DNA of 64,000 bases, from NCBI RefSeq assembly GCF_014645315.1, contig NZ_BMLQ01000006.1, positions 62,001 through 126,000 of the forward strand, read 5' to 3'. The notes beneath the pieces are model-generated. The model had not been told where the DNA came from. It made no database searches and saw only the letters and a program-made list of their open reading frames with translations. This DNA comes from Citricoccus zhacaiensis (GTDB taxonomy: Bacteria > Actinomycetota > Actinomycetes > Actinomycetales > Micrococcaceae). Position 1 is the first letter of the stretch. Every line of letters starts with the position of its first letter. Positions 25,571 through 33,198 of the stretch are shown one piece after another. Made by a program: the position numbers and the translations under genes.

Positions 25571-25678
25571 CCCTACTCAGTCGTGTCCGATTGACAATCC
25601 ATAAACGGAACATGTGGAAGCGCCCTGAGAGGGGCAACGGCGTCGGTCGGTTTGTCTCCAGTGCTTTTGGGGCCACGG

Positions 25679-26362
25679 CTAGTGGCGTGGTTCCTCGCGG
25701 ACCGGTTTGAGGTGAAGGGGGACGGAGTCGGGTGTCGCTTCGGGGAATTCGCAGGTGAACTCCCCGTGGTAGCCGAACAGGAAGCCGAAGATCGGGTTGT
25801 GGACCTGCATGCTGATGGTGAAGACATTTCGGTCTTCGTCGTAGGTCTCATGCAGTTCGGCGGTGCCGGTCAACGCTGCCGGGATGGTGAATCCCAGGGC
25901 ATGTTCGTAAAAGCGTTGCGCACCGGTTCTCAGGTGCAGGGAACCGTCCGGTCGGACTTTCAGCTCCAGCCCGGTGGCCAGGTGCTGGTGGGTGCCCAGA
26001 TAGTCGATAATCTTCCCCTGGCCGGGACTGTAGACCATGGTGGCGTCGAAGCGGCGGCTTCGTCGTGGGCTTACCTGCAGCGTTCGGACGAAGGTGACGG
26101 TCTCGCGGCCAAGTCCGTCGACGTAGGGGTAGTTCTCGATCGTGAAGGGAATGTCCCGTCCGCTGTCGGGAAAGAGGATGTTGCGGAAAGCGCCGAAGCG
26201 CAGGAACGGCACCGTCCACCAGGCACCGCGCCGGACCTCCGTGAAGGTGCCGCGCCCTACGCAGGCGTATCCGGAATCCACGCCCACGCCGAAGCGCTTG
26301 CGCAGCATCGGATGGAGCCGGTTGAAGTCCGCCCCCAGCGTTGTGGCGAAGATGGAGCTCAT
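25679..26362 (-). CDS. DUF4166 domain protein
   Basis: A 227-residue protein that starts MSSIFATTLGADFNRLHPML and continues with GRGTFTEVRRG, IENYPYVDGLGRETVTFVR and the GFLFGYHGEF segment. This matches the DUF4166 family, often found near or fused to oxidoreductases in actinobacteria and bacilli; biochemical role unknown. Its ATG overlaps the stop of the SRPBCC gene as ATGA, so the two are coupled. Confidence 0.8.
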   Translation of the reverse strand: MSSIFATTLGADFNRLHPMLRKRFGVGVDSGYACVGRGTFTEVRRGAWWTVPFLRFGAFRNILFPDSGRDIPFTIENYPYVDGLGRETVTFVRTLQVSPRRSRRFDATMVYSPGQGKIIDYLGTHQHLATGLELKVRPDGSLHLRTGAQRFYEHALGFTIPAALTGTAELHETYDEDRNVFTISMQVHNPIFGFLFGYHGEFTCEFPEATPDSVPLHLKPVREEPRH

Positions 26363-27168
26363 GAACCGGTGCCCTTTCCTGCCGCCCCGGGGCCGTCCTG
26401 TGCGGGGGCGGGCAGTGTCGCCAACGCGGACGGGGCGGCCCCCGCATGCTTGTCCGGCGCGTGGCGCAGGCAGCGCCTCGCGCGCGGGACGGTTCGGTGC
26501 ACCGGGATCGTGAAGACCGCCGTCACGGCCGCCACCGCAAGAAGCGGAAGGGCCGTGGGGTGGCCGGGGCCCGCCTCGGATCGCCGGAGCAGTAGGGCCG
26601 CGACGGCCAGTCCTCCGGCCCGGGCGGTGCGGTCCAGGATCCAGGCGGTGCGGGCGGTTGCCGGGTCGACGTCGGATTCGGCCCACAAGCGCAGCCGGTC
26701 GAAACTCCACGCGGTTGCCCAGCCCAAGGCGGGCCGTGTGACCCGCCGGTCCAAGACCCGACCGACCAGGCCCAAGCCGGGCTCGTAGTCGTATCCGGTG
26801 ATGAACCGCACCCCGCCCTCACAGGGGACGTACCGCCAATAGCCGGCACCGGAACCGATCGGGGATAGGGGATCGGTGGTGGAGAACTTCAGCACGGATG
26901 TCGCCTGTCCGTCCGCCCGCCGGCGGTGGCCCAGCGAAATCCCGGTTCCCCGGATGGTGTGGAAGGGGAGCTTGAACTCGTAACGGAAGCGCGTGTTCCC
27001 GTCGCTCCCGGTGCCGGTGGGAACGATGGCCGTAAACCGCAGGTCCCACCGCGGGTGCGCGCCGGGGTCCTGGCTCATCTCCCAGAGGCGGTCCAAGGGT
27101 GCTCGGATGAACGTTTCGACGTAGATCCGCTCACGGACGGAAGGCGCCCCCCTGTAGATTCTCCCCAC
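26359..27168 (-). CDS. SRPBCC-fold protein with hydrophobic C-terminal tail
   Basis: A 269-residue protein. The N-terminal 170 residues fit the polyketide cyclase/START-like fold (IYVETFIRAPLDRLWEMSQD, HPRWDLRF), which binds lipids or other hydrophobic ligands. The rest has an AGGLAVAALLL and an ALPLLAVAAVTAVFTIP hydrophobic stretch, so membrane attachment is likely. GTG at 27168 is supported by TAGGCT ending six bases upstream (27175-27180, minus strand). It is first gene of a two-gene operon with the DUF4166 gene. Confidence 0.75.
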   Translation of the reverse strand: MGRIYRGAPSVRERIYVETFIRAPLDRLWEMSQDPGAHPRWDLRFTAIVPTGTGSDGNTRFRYEFKLPFHTIRGTGISLGHRRRADGQATSVLKFSTTDPLSPIGSGAGYWRYVPCEGGVRFITGYDYEPGLGLVGRVLDRRVTRPALGWATAWSFDRLRLWAESDVDPATARTAWILDRTARAGGLAVAALLLRRSEAGPGHPTALPLLAVAAVTAVFTIPVHRTVPRARRCLRHAPDKHAGAAPSALATLPAPAQDGPGAAGKGTGS

Positions 27169-27390
27169 GTCAGAAGCCTAACTTGTCCGCCACCGAGGCA
27201 CTTGCCGGAGGCCGACAGGAATGTCTGCACTTCAACTGCCAGCGTGCATTCGGAAGTAGTGTCACCGGGTTGTTGCTCTACGCGGTCTTCGCTGCCTAAC
27301 GCCAGACGCCCACCCGTCTCACAAGTCGATCCCTATCCGGATGCCTCTCTAGAGTGATCAGGAAGCAGCGCACCCGGTTTGCCGATTGCC

Positions 27391-27603
27391 TCAGCCTCGG
27401 AGGTCGTCAGCTTCGGTGCGGATCGACTGTCGTGTCTCCTCGGGCATCATCCCGAACTGCATGTTCATGGCAACTCTTGCTTGATCCCGCGACAAGCCAA
27501 ATTGATCTTCCAGGGCCGCCTCGGCCGCCGTCCGGTCGGCGGCAGAACACACGATGTCGAGGAACCGATGCGGATTATCTGTCGCTTGAATGAGACCCTC
27601 CAA
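27391..27603 (-). CDS. Small GyrA-like helical fragment
   Basis: The 70-residue frame LIQATDNPHRFLDIV...LEDQFGLSRDQARVAMNMQFGMM resembles the type IIA topoisomerase A-subunit segment in which ILxGLxxALDxID is followed by FxLSExQAxAILDM. The similarity extends 13 codons upstream of the TTG start (QWKRAARLHI, to 27642), where a TAG stop (27643-27645) intervenes in the same frame. So it is either a small gene with an unidentified start or a remnant. No ribosome binding site precedes the TTG. Confidence 0.5.
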   Translation of the reverse strand: MEGLIQATDNPHRFLDIVCSAADRTAAEAALEDQFGLSRDQARVAMNMQFGMMPEETRQSIRTEADDLRG

Positions 27604-27642
27604 GATGTGGAGCCGAGCGGCACGCTTCCACTGTTCTTCACG

Positions 27643-27771
27643 CTAACCGCTGCGATGGTCGCTGCGCTTTGCAGATGCAATTCTCGCCAATAGGACCACC
27701 ACGGTAATGACCAGAGCGACCGCCACTATTGACACGATCACCGTTACTTGCCATCCCTGAAGCCTTCCCAT
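27643..27771 (-). CDS. 42-residue single-helix membrane peptide
   Basis: A small gene that encodes MGRLQGWQ, one long transmembrane helix (about residues 9-29) and a basic tail. TAGACT at 27778-27783 (minus strand) ends six bases before the ATG, the leaderless layout of other genes here. Its stop is followed in the same frame by the GyrA-like sequence. A degraded relative lies at 32997-33130. Confidence 0.55.
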   Translation of the reverse strand: MGRLQGWQVTVIVSIVAVALVITVVVLLARIASAKRSDHRSG

Positions 27772-27873
27772 GTCGCGAGTCTACGAGTTCACATAAGAGC
27801 AACCATTGAGTCATGCCCGTTCTGCGATCCCTGTGCGGATGAGGGAGGAATGTCGCGCATCTACTCTGGGGGT

Positions 27874-28176
27874 ATGAGCGACTTGGAGTTCTCGATCGCC
27901 GGCGAGATGTTCCGCGTGAGTGAGAGGCGTCAGTCCAGCGGGATGATGAGCTACGACTTCGCATGGCTCAATGGACCCGACGGAGGGGCATACGGGTTCA
28001 CCGTGGGCCTTCAGTCGGCCCCAGGCTCGGAGCCGAACGCCCGCATGACGCGGGAGGACCTGATGACCGAAGCCCGCGGCTTTATCGAGGGGTTCTACGA
28101 ACCGGGCGGTATCGGAGAAGAAGACTTCCCCGACCACACGCCGCCCCGCGCGCTCAAAGAGCCCGGCCAGCAATAG
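27874..28176 (+). CDS. Orphan family protein, copy 2 of 3
   Basis: A 100-residue paralogue of the 20564-20860 product: MSDLEFSIAGEMFRVSERRQ, GMMSYDFAWLNGPD, YGFTVGLQ and EARGFIEGFYEPGGIGEEDF. TACTCT at 27862-27867 ends six bases before this ATG. An in-frame ATG at 27850 directly after GGGAGGA is less likely. The upstream CGCATCTACTCT is shared with the pseudogene copy, so the duplication included the promoter. Confidence 0.75.
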   Translation: MSDLEFSIAGEMFRVSERRQSSGMMSYDFAWLNGPDGGAYGFTVGLQSAPGSEPNARMTREDLMTEARGFIEGFYEPGGIGEEDFPDHTPPRALKEPGQQ

Positions 28177-28221
28177 ACGCGTCCGCAGGAGGATCCCTCT
28201 CTGACTCTCTTGGGCGTCAGT

Positions 28222-28632
28222 TCAAGGAAAGAAGACTCGATATCCCTCATCTCGGATCGAGAGCACGTCAAGCTCGATGGGCGTCTCAGGCCCCGTTGGC
28301 CCATAGACCTCTGCTGGGATCAGGCTCCCGCCTTGTTCTCCTTCGCGGATCAGCGCGGAGTGGGCGTCCACATTGAGTTGGTCCAGCTGTTTGCTCAGGC
28401 CAGCCAGCGCATCCACCATCTGCTCGTCGGTAACCGAATTGGTGGCGAACTTACATGCCTGGCCGGGGTCCTGGGTTTGAGCTGCGGCGATCAATCCCCG
28501 GATGGCTTCGTCTGCTGTTGCCGGAGACGGCCCACCATCGCAGGTTTCCCCCTCCGTAGAAGAACAACCGGCCAAGGTGCCACCCGCAAACGCAAGGGCA
28601 ATCAGAATGGCTGCGCCGGCACGTCGTTTCAC
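28222..28632 (-). CDS. Small lipoprotein
   Basis: A 136-residue exported protein. The signal peptide begins MKRRAGAAILIALAF and ends in the lipobox LAGC with the lipidated cysteine at residue 23. The mature part is hydrophilic and includes TADEAIRGLIAAAQTQDPGQACKF, the pattern of small actinobacterial lipoproteins with a conserved cysteine. GTG at 28632 follows GGGGAC. It is located on the outer face of the membrane; function unknown. Confidence 0.75.
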   Translation of the reverse strand: MKRRAGAAILIALAFAGGTLAGCSSTEGETCDGGPSPATADEAIRGLIAAAQTQDPGQACKFATNSVTDEQMVDALAGLSKQLDQLNVDAHSALIREGEQGGSLIPAEVYGPTGPETPIELDVLSIRDEGYRVFFP

Positions 28633-29026
28633 TACTTGTCCCCGTCTCCTAGCTCGAATCAAATCAGGTGAACAATGTAACCGGCGTTGCCGGCGTTTCA
28701 CGGCTTTGGAGCCACTCAGTCCAAGATGCTGGATCGTGTCCGTGCTTCGCCAGTAAGGACGGAGTGCTAATCAGCCTCGCAACCGGCGGGCCACTCGCCT
28801 CAACGGTCTCCACAAGGCTGCGACCTCAGCAGACCGTGCAGTGAGCGAGCCGATGATGGAGCTCTCAACGAGCAGGTACCGAACCTGGGCCACGCTGAAT
28901 GGGGACCTCTTGCCGAAAGATCTTAGACCTTGGCCTCATGGCCAATGAGTGACACCGACAAGCCGAGCAATCCATGGGGATGGCGTCGGCCTCGGACTCT
29001 CGCGCCCTGAAACGTATGCTGACGGC
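28633..29026. other. Intergenic region, no gene seen
   Basis: These 394 bases separate the divergent lipoprotein and 29027 genes. The right end holds the TATGCT element of the following gene. I find no convincing coding frame or RNA structure in the rest. Confidence 0.35.
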
Positions 29027-29284
29027 ATGAGGTGGAGAAGCCGTGTACGCAGGGTGTGGATCGTGCAACAGGATGAGACGCCTGACAATGTCGTCTTGGG
29101 AGTCTTCGACGATCCGGACGAAGCCGATGGCTACGCCGAAGCGATCAAGGACGACTTTCCCGGGCATGTCATCATCGAGGAATACCCCCTCGGTTACAAG
29201 TACACCGATGGATCGGCGGGGTTCTCCGATATCGCATATCCAGCCTTCTGTGGACGCGCCTACCGCTCGCCCGGCTCTCCGTGA
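29027..29284 (+). CDS. Small orphan protein (85 residues)
   Basis: A compact alpha/beta protein with RVWIVQQDETPDNVVLGVFD, DEADGYAEAIKDDFPGH and VIIEEYPLGYKY blocks, a pattern of small hypothetical proteins with a strand-helix-strand core. TATGCT at 29015-29020 ends six bases before the ATG. Its last 25 bases run antisense over the end of the pseudogene at 29260-29560, so its C-terminus may have changed when that copy inserted. Confidence 0.65.
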   Translation: MRWRSRVRRVWIVQQDETPDNVVLGVFDDPDEADGYAEAIKDDFPGHVIIEEYPLGYKYTDGSAGFSDIAYPAFCGRAYRSPGSP

Positions 29285-29560
29285 GCACGATGCGGCATGT
29301 GGTCGGGGAAGCCCGATGCTCCGATTCCACCAGGCTCATAGAACCTTCGATGAAGCCACGGCCTGGTCCACCAGCTGCTCTCACGTCATTCGCGCGGCGG
29401 GATACAGACCAGGGGCGGAGGAGAGGCCCACAGTGAAGCCGTATGTCCCATCATCGAGTCCGCTGAGCCACGCAAAGTCATAGCTCATCATTCTGCTGGA
29501 CTGCCGCCTCTCCGTCACACGAAACAACTCATGGTCGATGGAGAATTCCACGTCATCCAT
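29260..29560 (-). pseudogene. Decayed third copy of the orphan family
   Basis: On the minus strand an ATG at 29560 opens a frame with VEFSIDHELFRVTERRQSS, MMSYDFAWLSG and YGFTVGLSSAP, matching copies 1 and 2. It then meets TGA where copy 2 has an arginine codon (ARMTR), and later shifts frame before GFIEG-, EPGGIG- and FPDH-like sequence. Its promoter element TACTCT (29567-29572) at six-base spacing is intact. This is a recent, broken duplicate in opposite orientation. Confidence 0.8.
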
Positions 29561-29654
29561 TCAACAAGAGTAGATGCGGGGCTTCCCTCCCGGGTCCGGT
29601 GAGAGATCTCACTCCGAACGCTTCTGCCGTTAGCTGTCTCAGGCGCGGCGTGGC

Positions 29655-30101
29655 TTAAAGCGGGCGGGGCGGATTCTCGAGGTCTTCTTCCTGACTCGAT
29701 CCGCCGAAGAGCAATCCCACGCGGGCCAGAGACTTGGCAGGCGGATACCACTGGATGGGGGCGTCCGTGAGCCGGTCGTAGAGCTCCTCGAGAGTGTCCG
29801 GACCAAAGGAAGAATAGCCCTCGCCTTCCCCGGCAATAGTCGGGTCGACGATCCAGTAATCAACGGAGAATCCAAAGTCGTCGGGACGAGGTTCTCGGCG
29901 ACGAGGACTCGACCCATAAACAACGATGAGCACCTCATGGCCTTGCCACGGGCCGCTGAGGACTCGCCCAGCAAACTCGCGACGACCCGCCAGTATGGCC
30001 TCCCAACTGGGGTTGTAGCCCCGCTCTGGCTCCGCAGCCGCCTCAAGTGCACGCATGCTGGACACGCGTTTAGCCCACTCTCTTTTACGTTTCCACCACA
30101 C
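29655..30101 (-). CDS. Unrecognised small protein
   Basis: A 148-residue soluble protein with a basic N-terminus (MWWKRKREWAKR), WEAILAGRREFAGRVLSGPWQ, FGFSVDYWIVDP and LYDRLTDAPIQWYPP. No known motif is seen. GTG at 30101 is supported by TAGGCT at 30108-30113 (minus strand), six bases upstream. Function unknown. Confidence 0.6.
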   Translation of the reverse strand: MWWKRKREWAKRVSSMRALEAAAEPERGYNPSWEAILAGRREFAGRVLSGPWQGHEVLIVVYGSSPRRREPRPDDFGFSVDYWIVDPTIAGEGEGYSSFGPDTLEELYDRLTDAPIQWYPPAKSLARVGLLFGGSSQEEDLENPPRPL

Positions 30102-30134
30102 GGGCCGAGCCTACAGTTCTGGACCACGTAGGAG

Positions 30135-30180
30135 GGCGCCGGCGTCCAGTGTGGATGTCGGGTACTGGACAGCCGGCGCC
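30135..30180 (-). terminator. Inverted repeat after the recombinase gene
   Basis: Arms GGCGCCGGCGTCCAGT (30135-30150) and ACTGGACAGCCGGCGCC (30164-30180) pair almost perfectly, with one extra base. It begins ten bases past the recombinase stop. It may be a terminator or the edge of a small mobile unit; no T tract is present. Confidence 0.5.
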
Positions 30181-30189
30181 ACCAAGGTT

Positions 30190-30804
30190 TCACCGTCGGG
30201 ATGTTGATTCCGCGAGATCGGTCTCGGCCGCGGTCCGTTGGCGTTCGATGGCACGGTAGACCGTCGAGCGGCCGACTCCGAAGAGTTCACCGACCTCGAG
30301 GATGCTGTACTGACCGCTGTGAACCAACGAAACCAGGTGCGCCTCCTGGCGACGGTTCAGCTTGGGCTGCTTGCCCCGTAAACGCCCCTTGGCCCGGGCG
30401 ACCTTCATCCCCTCGCGGGTGCGCAACCGGATCAGGTCGGACTCGAACTCCGCGACCATGGCCAGAACATTGAACAACAGTCGCCCGACTGCATCGGTGG
30501 GGTCATAGACCGCCCCACCCAGCGACAGACTGATCTGCCGGGCCGTCAGCTCGTCGGCGATGGCCCGGGCATCGAGCACAGACCGGGCCAGGCGATCGAG
30601 CTTGGTCACCACCAAAGTGTCACCCGCACGGCCAGCAGCCAGTGCCTCGCGCAGTCCAGGTCGTTCACGGTTCGTGCCGGTGAGGCCGTGGTCGACGTAG
30701 ATCCGTTCTGGCTCGACGCCAAAGCCGAGCAGGGCGTCTCGTTGGGCAGTCAGGTCTTGCTGGTCGGTTGAGCATCGGGCGTACCCGATGAGCAGTGCGC
30801 TCAT
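30190..30804 (-). CDS. Serine recombinase (resolvase/invertase family)
   Basis: A 204-residue small serine recombinase. The catalytic region is GYARCSTDQQDL with R10 and S12, followed by YVDHGLTGTNRERPGL, TKLDRLARS, the long E helix (FNVLAMVAEFESDLIRLRTREG) and a C-terminal helix-turn-helix (SILEVGELFGVGRSTVYRAI). All key residues are present, so it should be active. AGGTGC precedes the ATG. No transposase is adjacent, so it is either a remnant of a Tn3-type element or a solitary site-specific recombinase. Confidence 0.9.
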   Translation of the reverse strand: MSALLIGYARCSTDQQDLTAQRDALLGFGVEPERIYVDHGLTGTNRERPGLREALAAGRAGDTLVVTKLDRLARSVLDARAIADELTARQISLSLGGAVYDPTDAVGRLLFNVLAMVAEFESDLIRLRTREGMKVARAKGRLRGKQPKLNRRQEAHLVSLVHSGQYSILEVGELFGVGRSTVYRAIERQRTAAETDLAESTSRR

Positions 30805-31139
30805 GGCGCACCTCCAAGAAGGTTGACTCGGCCAAGCCCGGAGTGGCTGGGCTCGAGCATCGAGCCGCGCTCGACCCTGTCACTAAGCGCCTCCCGCCAG
30901 TAGCCATGCAAGGTCCAATGACCACCGCTCTATGGCGACGAATTTGCGCCGGACGGTCGCGGACCACAACGACCGGCCCGCTCCCAAATGACGATCGCCT
31001 TACGGCGCAAGCAGATCCTGCCAGGTCGTCGCATTGGAAACCGATCGCGCTGTCATCGAACTGCTGTCCACTGACCAGGCAGGACAGGTCTTGTCGGTGT
31101 TGGATCACTGGCCACTGGCGCCTGGCCTGTCACGGGTAC
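30805..31139. other. Region upstream of the recombinase, no gene seen
   Basis: These 335 bases would be expected to hold the recombinase promoter and its crossover (res-like) site. I see short partial repeats (GGCCAAGCCC...GGCTGGGC) but cannot define a site. A plus-strand frame from 31034 (ETDRAVIELLSTDQAGQVL) looks protein-like for about 35 codons and may be a gene fragment. Confidence 0.3.
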
Positions 31140-31352
31140 TCAGTAGTTCGCGTGGGGTGGGTCGTCCCGGGTGCGCTTTTCGAGATCACGCCACCCGAAG
31201 TAGACAAGCACACCGCAGACCAGCGCCCCGGCAACGATCCACCAGTTCTGGAAGTACAGCCCCAGGATGAGTATTCCTATGCAGCTGAACGCCTGCCTGC
31301 GATGAAACCAGCGGCCCCGTTCGCGGATCGTCATGTCGCTAAAGCGTTTCAT
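31140..31352 (-). CDS. Small membrane protein, third gene of a membrane operon
   Basis: A 70-residue protein with two close hydrophobic segments (about residues 20-53) flanked by basic MKRFSDMTIRERGRWFHRRQ and a charged C-terminus. Its ATG overlaps the stop of the preceding gene as ATGA. Function unknown. Confidence 0.65.
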   Translation of the reverse strand: MKRFSDMTIRERGRWFHRRQAFSCIGILILGLYFQNWWIVAGALVCGVLVYFGWRDLEKRTRDDPPHANY

Positions 31353-32365
31353 CGTCGCTCCTTCACAGGGCATGGACAGCGTTCGGGGTGATCCCTGGCG
31401 TAGCGCCTGGCGCGACGGGACTCGCGAATGATGATCGGCAAGGAGATCAGGACCAGCAGAGGCAGACCGATCACCAGTCCGAGGGCGACCGGATACAAAG
31501 GGTCAGAGGGACCGTCGGGCAGGTTCCAGACCTGCTGCAACCAGAGTCCGCCGAATAGGAGCGTGAGCTGGGCGATCTGGAAGGGGTAGTACACCGCCAT
31601 GATGCCGGCGTATGCCGCGGCCTGATTCTGGGCGTCCTCGGACAGCGAGTCGTTCTTGTTGCGCAGCACCACCCGGACGATGGCCTTTTGGGTGGCGTGG
31701 TCCCGGCCGAGGACCCGACGCATGTCCTTCACGAGCGGCCATGCCACCACGAGGCAGGCGAAGGATGCAGCCAAGCACCCGAGCGAGAGCCCATAGATGA
31801 CCGAGGACCCGAGCGACAGGCCGTCTCCCTCACCCAGGGTGAGTCCCAGCACGAGAATCGCCCCACTACCAACCATGCTGGCTATGGCGAAGACGATGAC
31901 AACGCGCAGGATCGCCCGCCTGACCCGGGATCGGGGCCACGATGCCCAGGTCCTGTGCTCAGCTGATTCGTCGACAAGGCGCTGCTGGAAACGCCTCCCG
32001 AGGCGGATACCGCTCCACAGCAGCACGATCGACAGGGCGACAACACCTACGAGGTATCCGGCGCTGTCCGGAGCGGCAATCGCCACGAGCACCAATCCCA
32101 GCACGCCAAGCAGTTGGATCCCGGCGACCACGTAGACCAGACGGCGCAGTAACCGTCGGCCGTCTGGACCCTCAAGATTGAACGAAACATTCGCGACTAT
32201 CAGACAGGCGTGAGCCGGCACCGGGACCAGGAGCATGGTGCACACGAACGCCGTGACAACCATCCACGGCTGGTGGTCTGCCAACAGCAGGCCAATCCCG
32301 AGGCCGACGGCCAACGTCAGGATGGCGATTCCGGCACTGAACAACAACACCGAGCGAAGCTTCAT
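31349..32365 (-). CDS. Multi-spanning membrane protein, second gene of a membrane operon
   Basis: A 338-residue protein with about eight hydrophobic helices and basic loops, no signature motif and a cysteine-proline C-terminal end (CPCPVKERR). It overlaps both neighbours by four bases, so the three proteins are probably made together and may form one complex. Not recognised as a known transporter. Confidence 0.65.
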   Translation of the reverse strand: MKLRSVLLFSAGIAILTLAVGLGIGLLLADHQPWMVVTAFVCTMLLVPVPAHACLIVANVSFNLEGPDGRRLLRRLVYVVAGIQLLGVLGLVLVAIAAPDSAGYLVGVVALSIVLLWSGIRLGRRFQQRLVDESAEHRTWASWPRSRVRRAILRVVIVFAIASMVGSGAILVLGLTLGEGDGLSLGSSVIYGLSLGCLAASFACLVVAWPLVKDMRRVLGRDHATQKAIVRVVLRNKNDSLSEDAQNQAAAYAGIMAVYYPFQIAQLTLLFGGLWLQQVWNLPDGPSDPLYPVALGLVIGLPLLVLISLPIIIRESRRARRYARDHPERCPCPVKERR

Positions 32366-32937
32366 CGGTTTGGTGCCTCCGATCGATGGATGCGCTTAAC
32401 ACCCTTTGCGGGATGCAGCGCGCGGAGGTAGGAAAGGCCGGATCGCAGGCGGAAGCCGGAGGCAAGGGCCCCAACCAGGACCGGTCCCCAGATGAACCAC
32501 CAATCGAGTTCGGGCCGAGCCAGGGACCCGGCCAGTACTCCCACCACGGCGGAAACCATCACCGCGAATATCTCGATGCGTTCGCACGCGAAAACGCCCG
32601 TGGTCCTCCGCACGGCGGGATCGGTTGGCACCGCCCCAGTCTCGGCGGCCGCCACCAGAGCCCTGCGGCGTTGTGCCGTATCGACCTCGGGGTCCTGGCG
32701 CGGACGGGGCGCGCGAGTCAGGTAGTGGACGATCACGGTCAGGACGATTACGCACAGGTAGACCAGCAGCGCCCAGGGCGTTCGGTCATCCTGGGCGGCA
32801 TCGGACGGCAGGGCCAGGGCCGCGATCGGGGCACCGAACACGAGCACCGCGCAGCTCGGCAGCACGCGCACAAAGGTCCGGCGCGCCGAGGGCACGGGCA
32901 CCTCTGCGCCCCTCAGGGCATGCCTGGGGTGTCCCAT
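32362..32937 (-). CDS. Membrane protein, first gene of a membrane operon
   Basis: A 191-residue protein with four hydrophobic helices (two at about 24-75, two at about 125-165) separated by a charged loop. ATG at 32937 is chosen: TAGCTT at 32944-32949 (minus strand) ends six bases upstream. It overlaps the next gene by four bases. Function unknown. Confidence 0.65.
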   Translation of the reverse strand: MGHPRHALRGAEVPVPSARRTFVRVLPSCAVLVFGAPIAALALPSDAAQDDRTPWALLVYLCVIVLTVIVHYLTRAPRPRQDPEVDTAQRRRALVAAAETGAVPTDPAVRRTTGVFACERIEIFAVMVSAVVGVLAGSLARPELDWWFIWGPVLVGALASGFRLRSGLSYLRALHPAKGVKRIHRSEAPNR

Positions 32938-32996
32938 CAACCCAAGCTAGCGCCCCGAGCCCCTGGGTGTCTGCAATCCTCCGCAGGGGAACACCC

Positions 32997-33130
32997 CTAT
33001 ATGGGATCCCATGCACGTATCGCAAGGAGGACCACCACGGCAATGATCAAGGTGACCGCCGTTAATGATGCGACTGCCGTGATTTGCTGGCGATGCCAGG
33101 GGTGGGTCGGCTCGGCTCCTGTGAGGTCGG
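32997..33130 (-). pseudogene. Remnant of the single-helix peptide gene
   Basis: The minus-strand frame PWHRQQITAVASLTAVTL...AVVVLLAIRAW, ended by TAG at 32997-32999, resembles the 42-residue peptide at 27643-27771. The DNA AGGACCACCACGG followed by AATGA is shared on the plus strand. There is no start codon near the expected position, so this copy is probably dead. Confidence 0.45.
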
Positions 33131-33198
33131 TACACAGTTGGCATGTAGTAGACCAACCGCGCCTTCCAAGACGGTGACCGCGCGAGGATACTGAGCTC

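Noticed and set aside
31034-31270. A 78-codon frame beginning METDRAVIELLSTDQAGQ
   Set aside because: The first 35 codons look protein-like but the rest does not, and there is no start signal. Kept only as a possible fragment.
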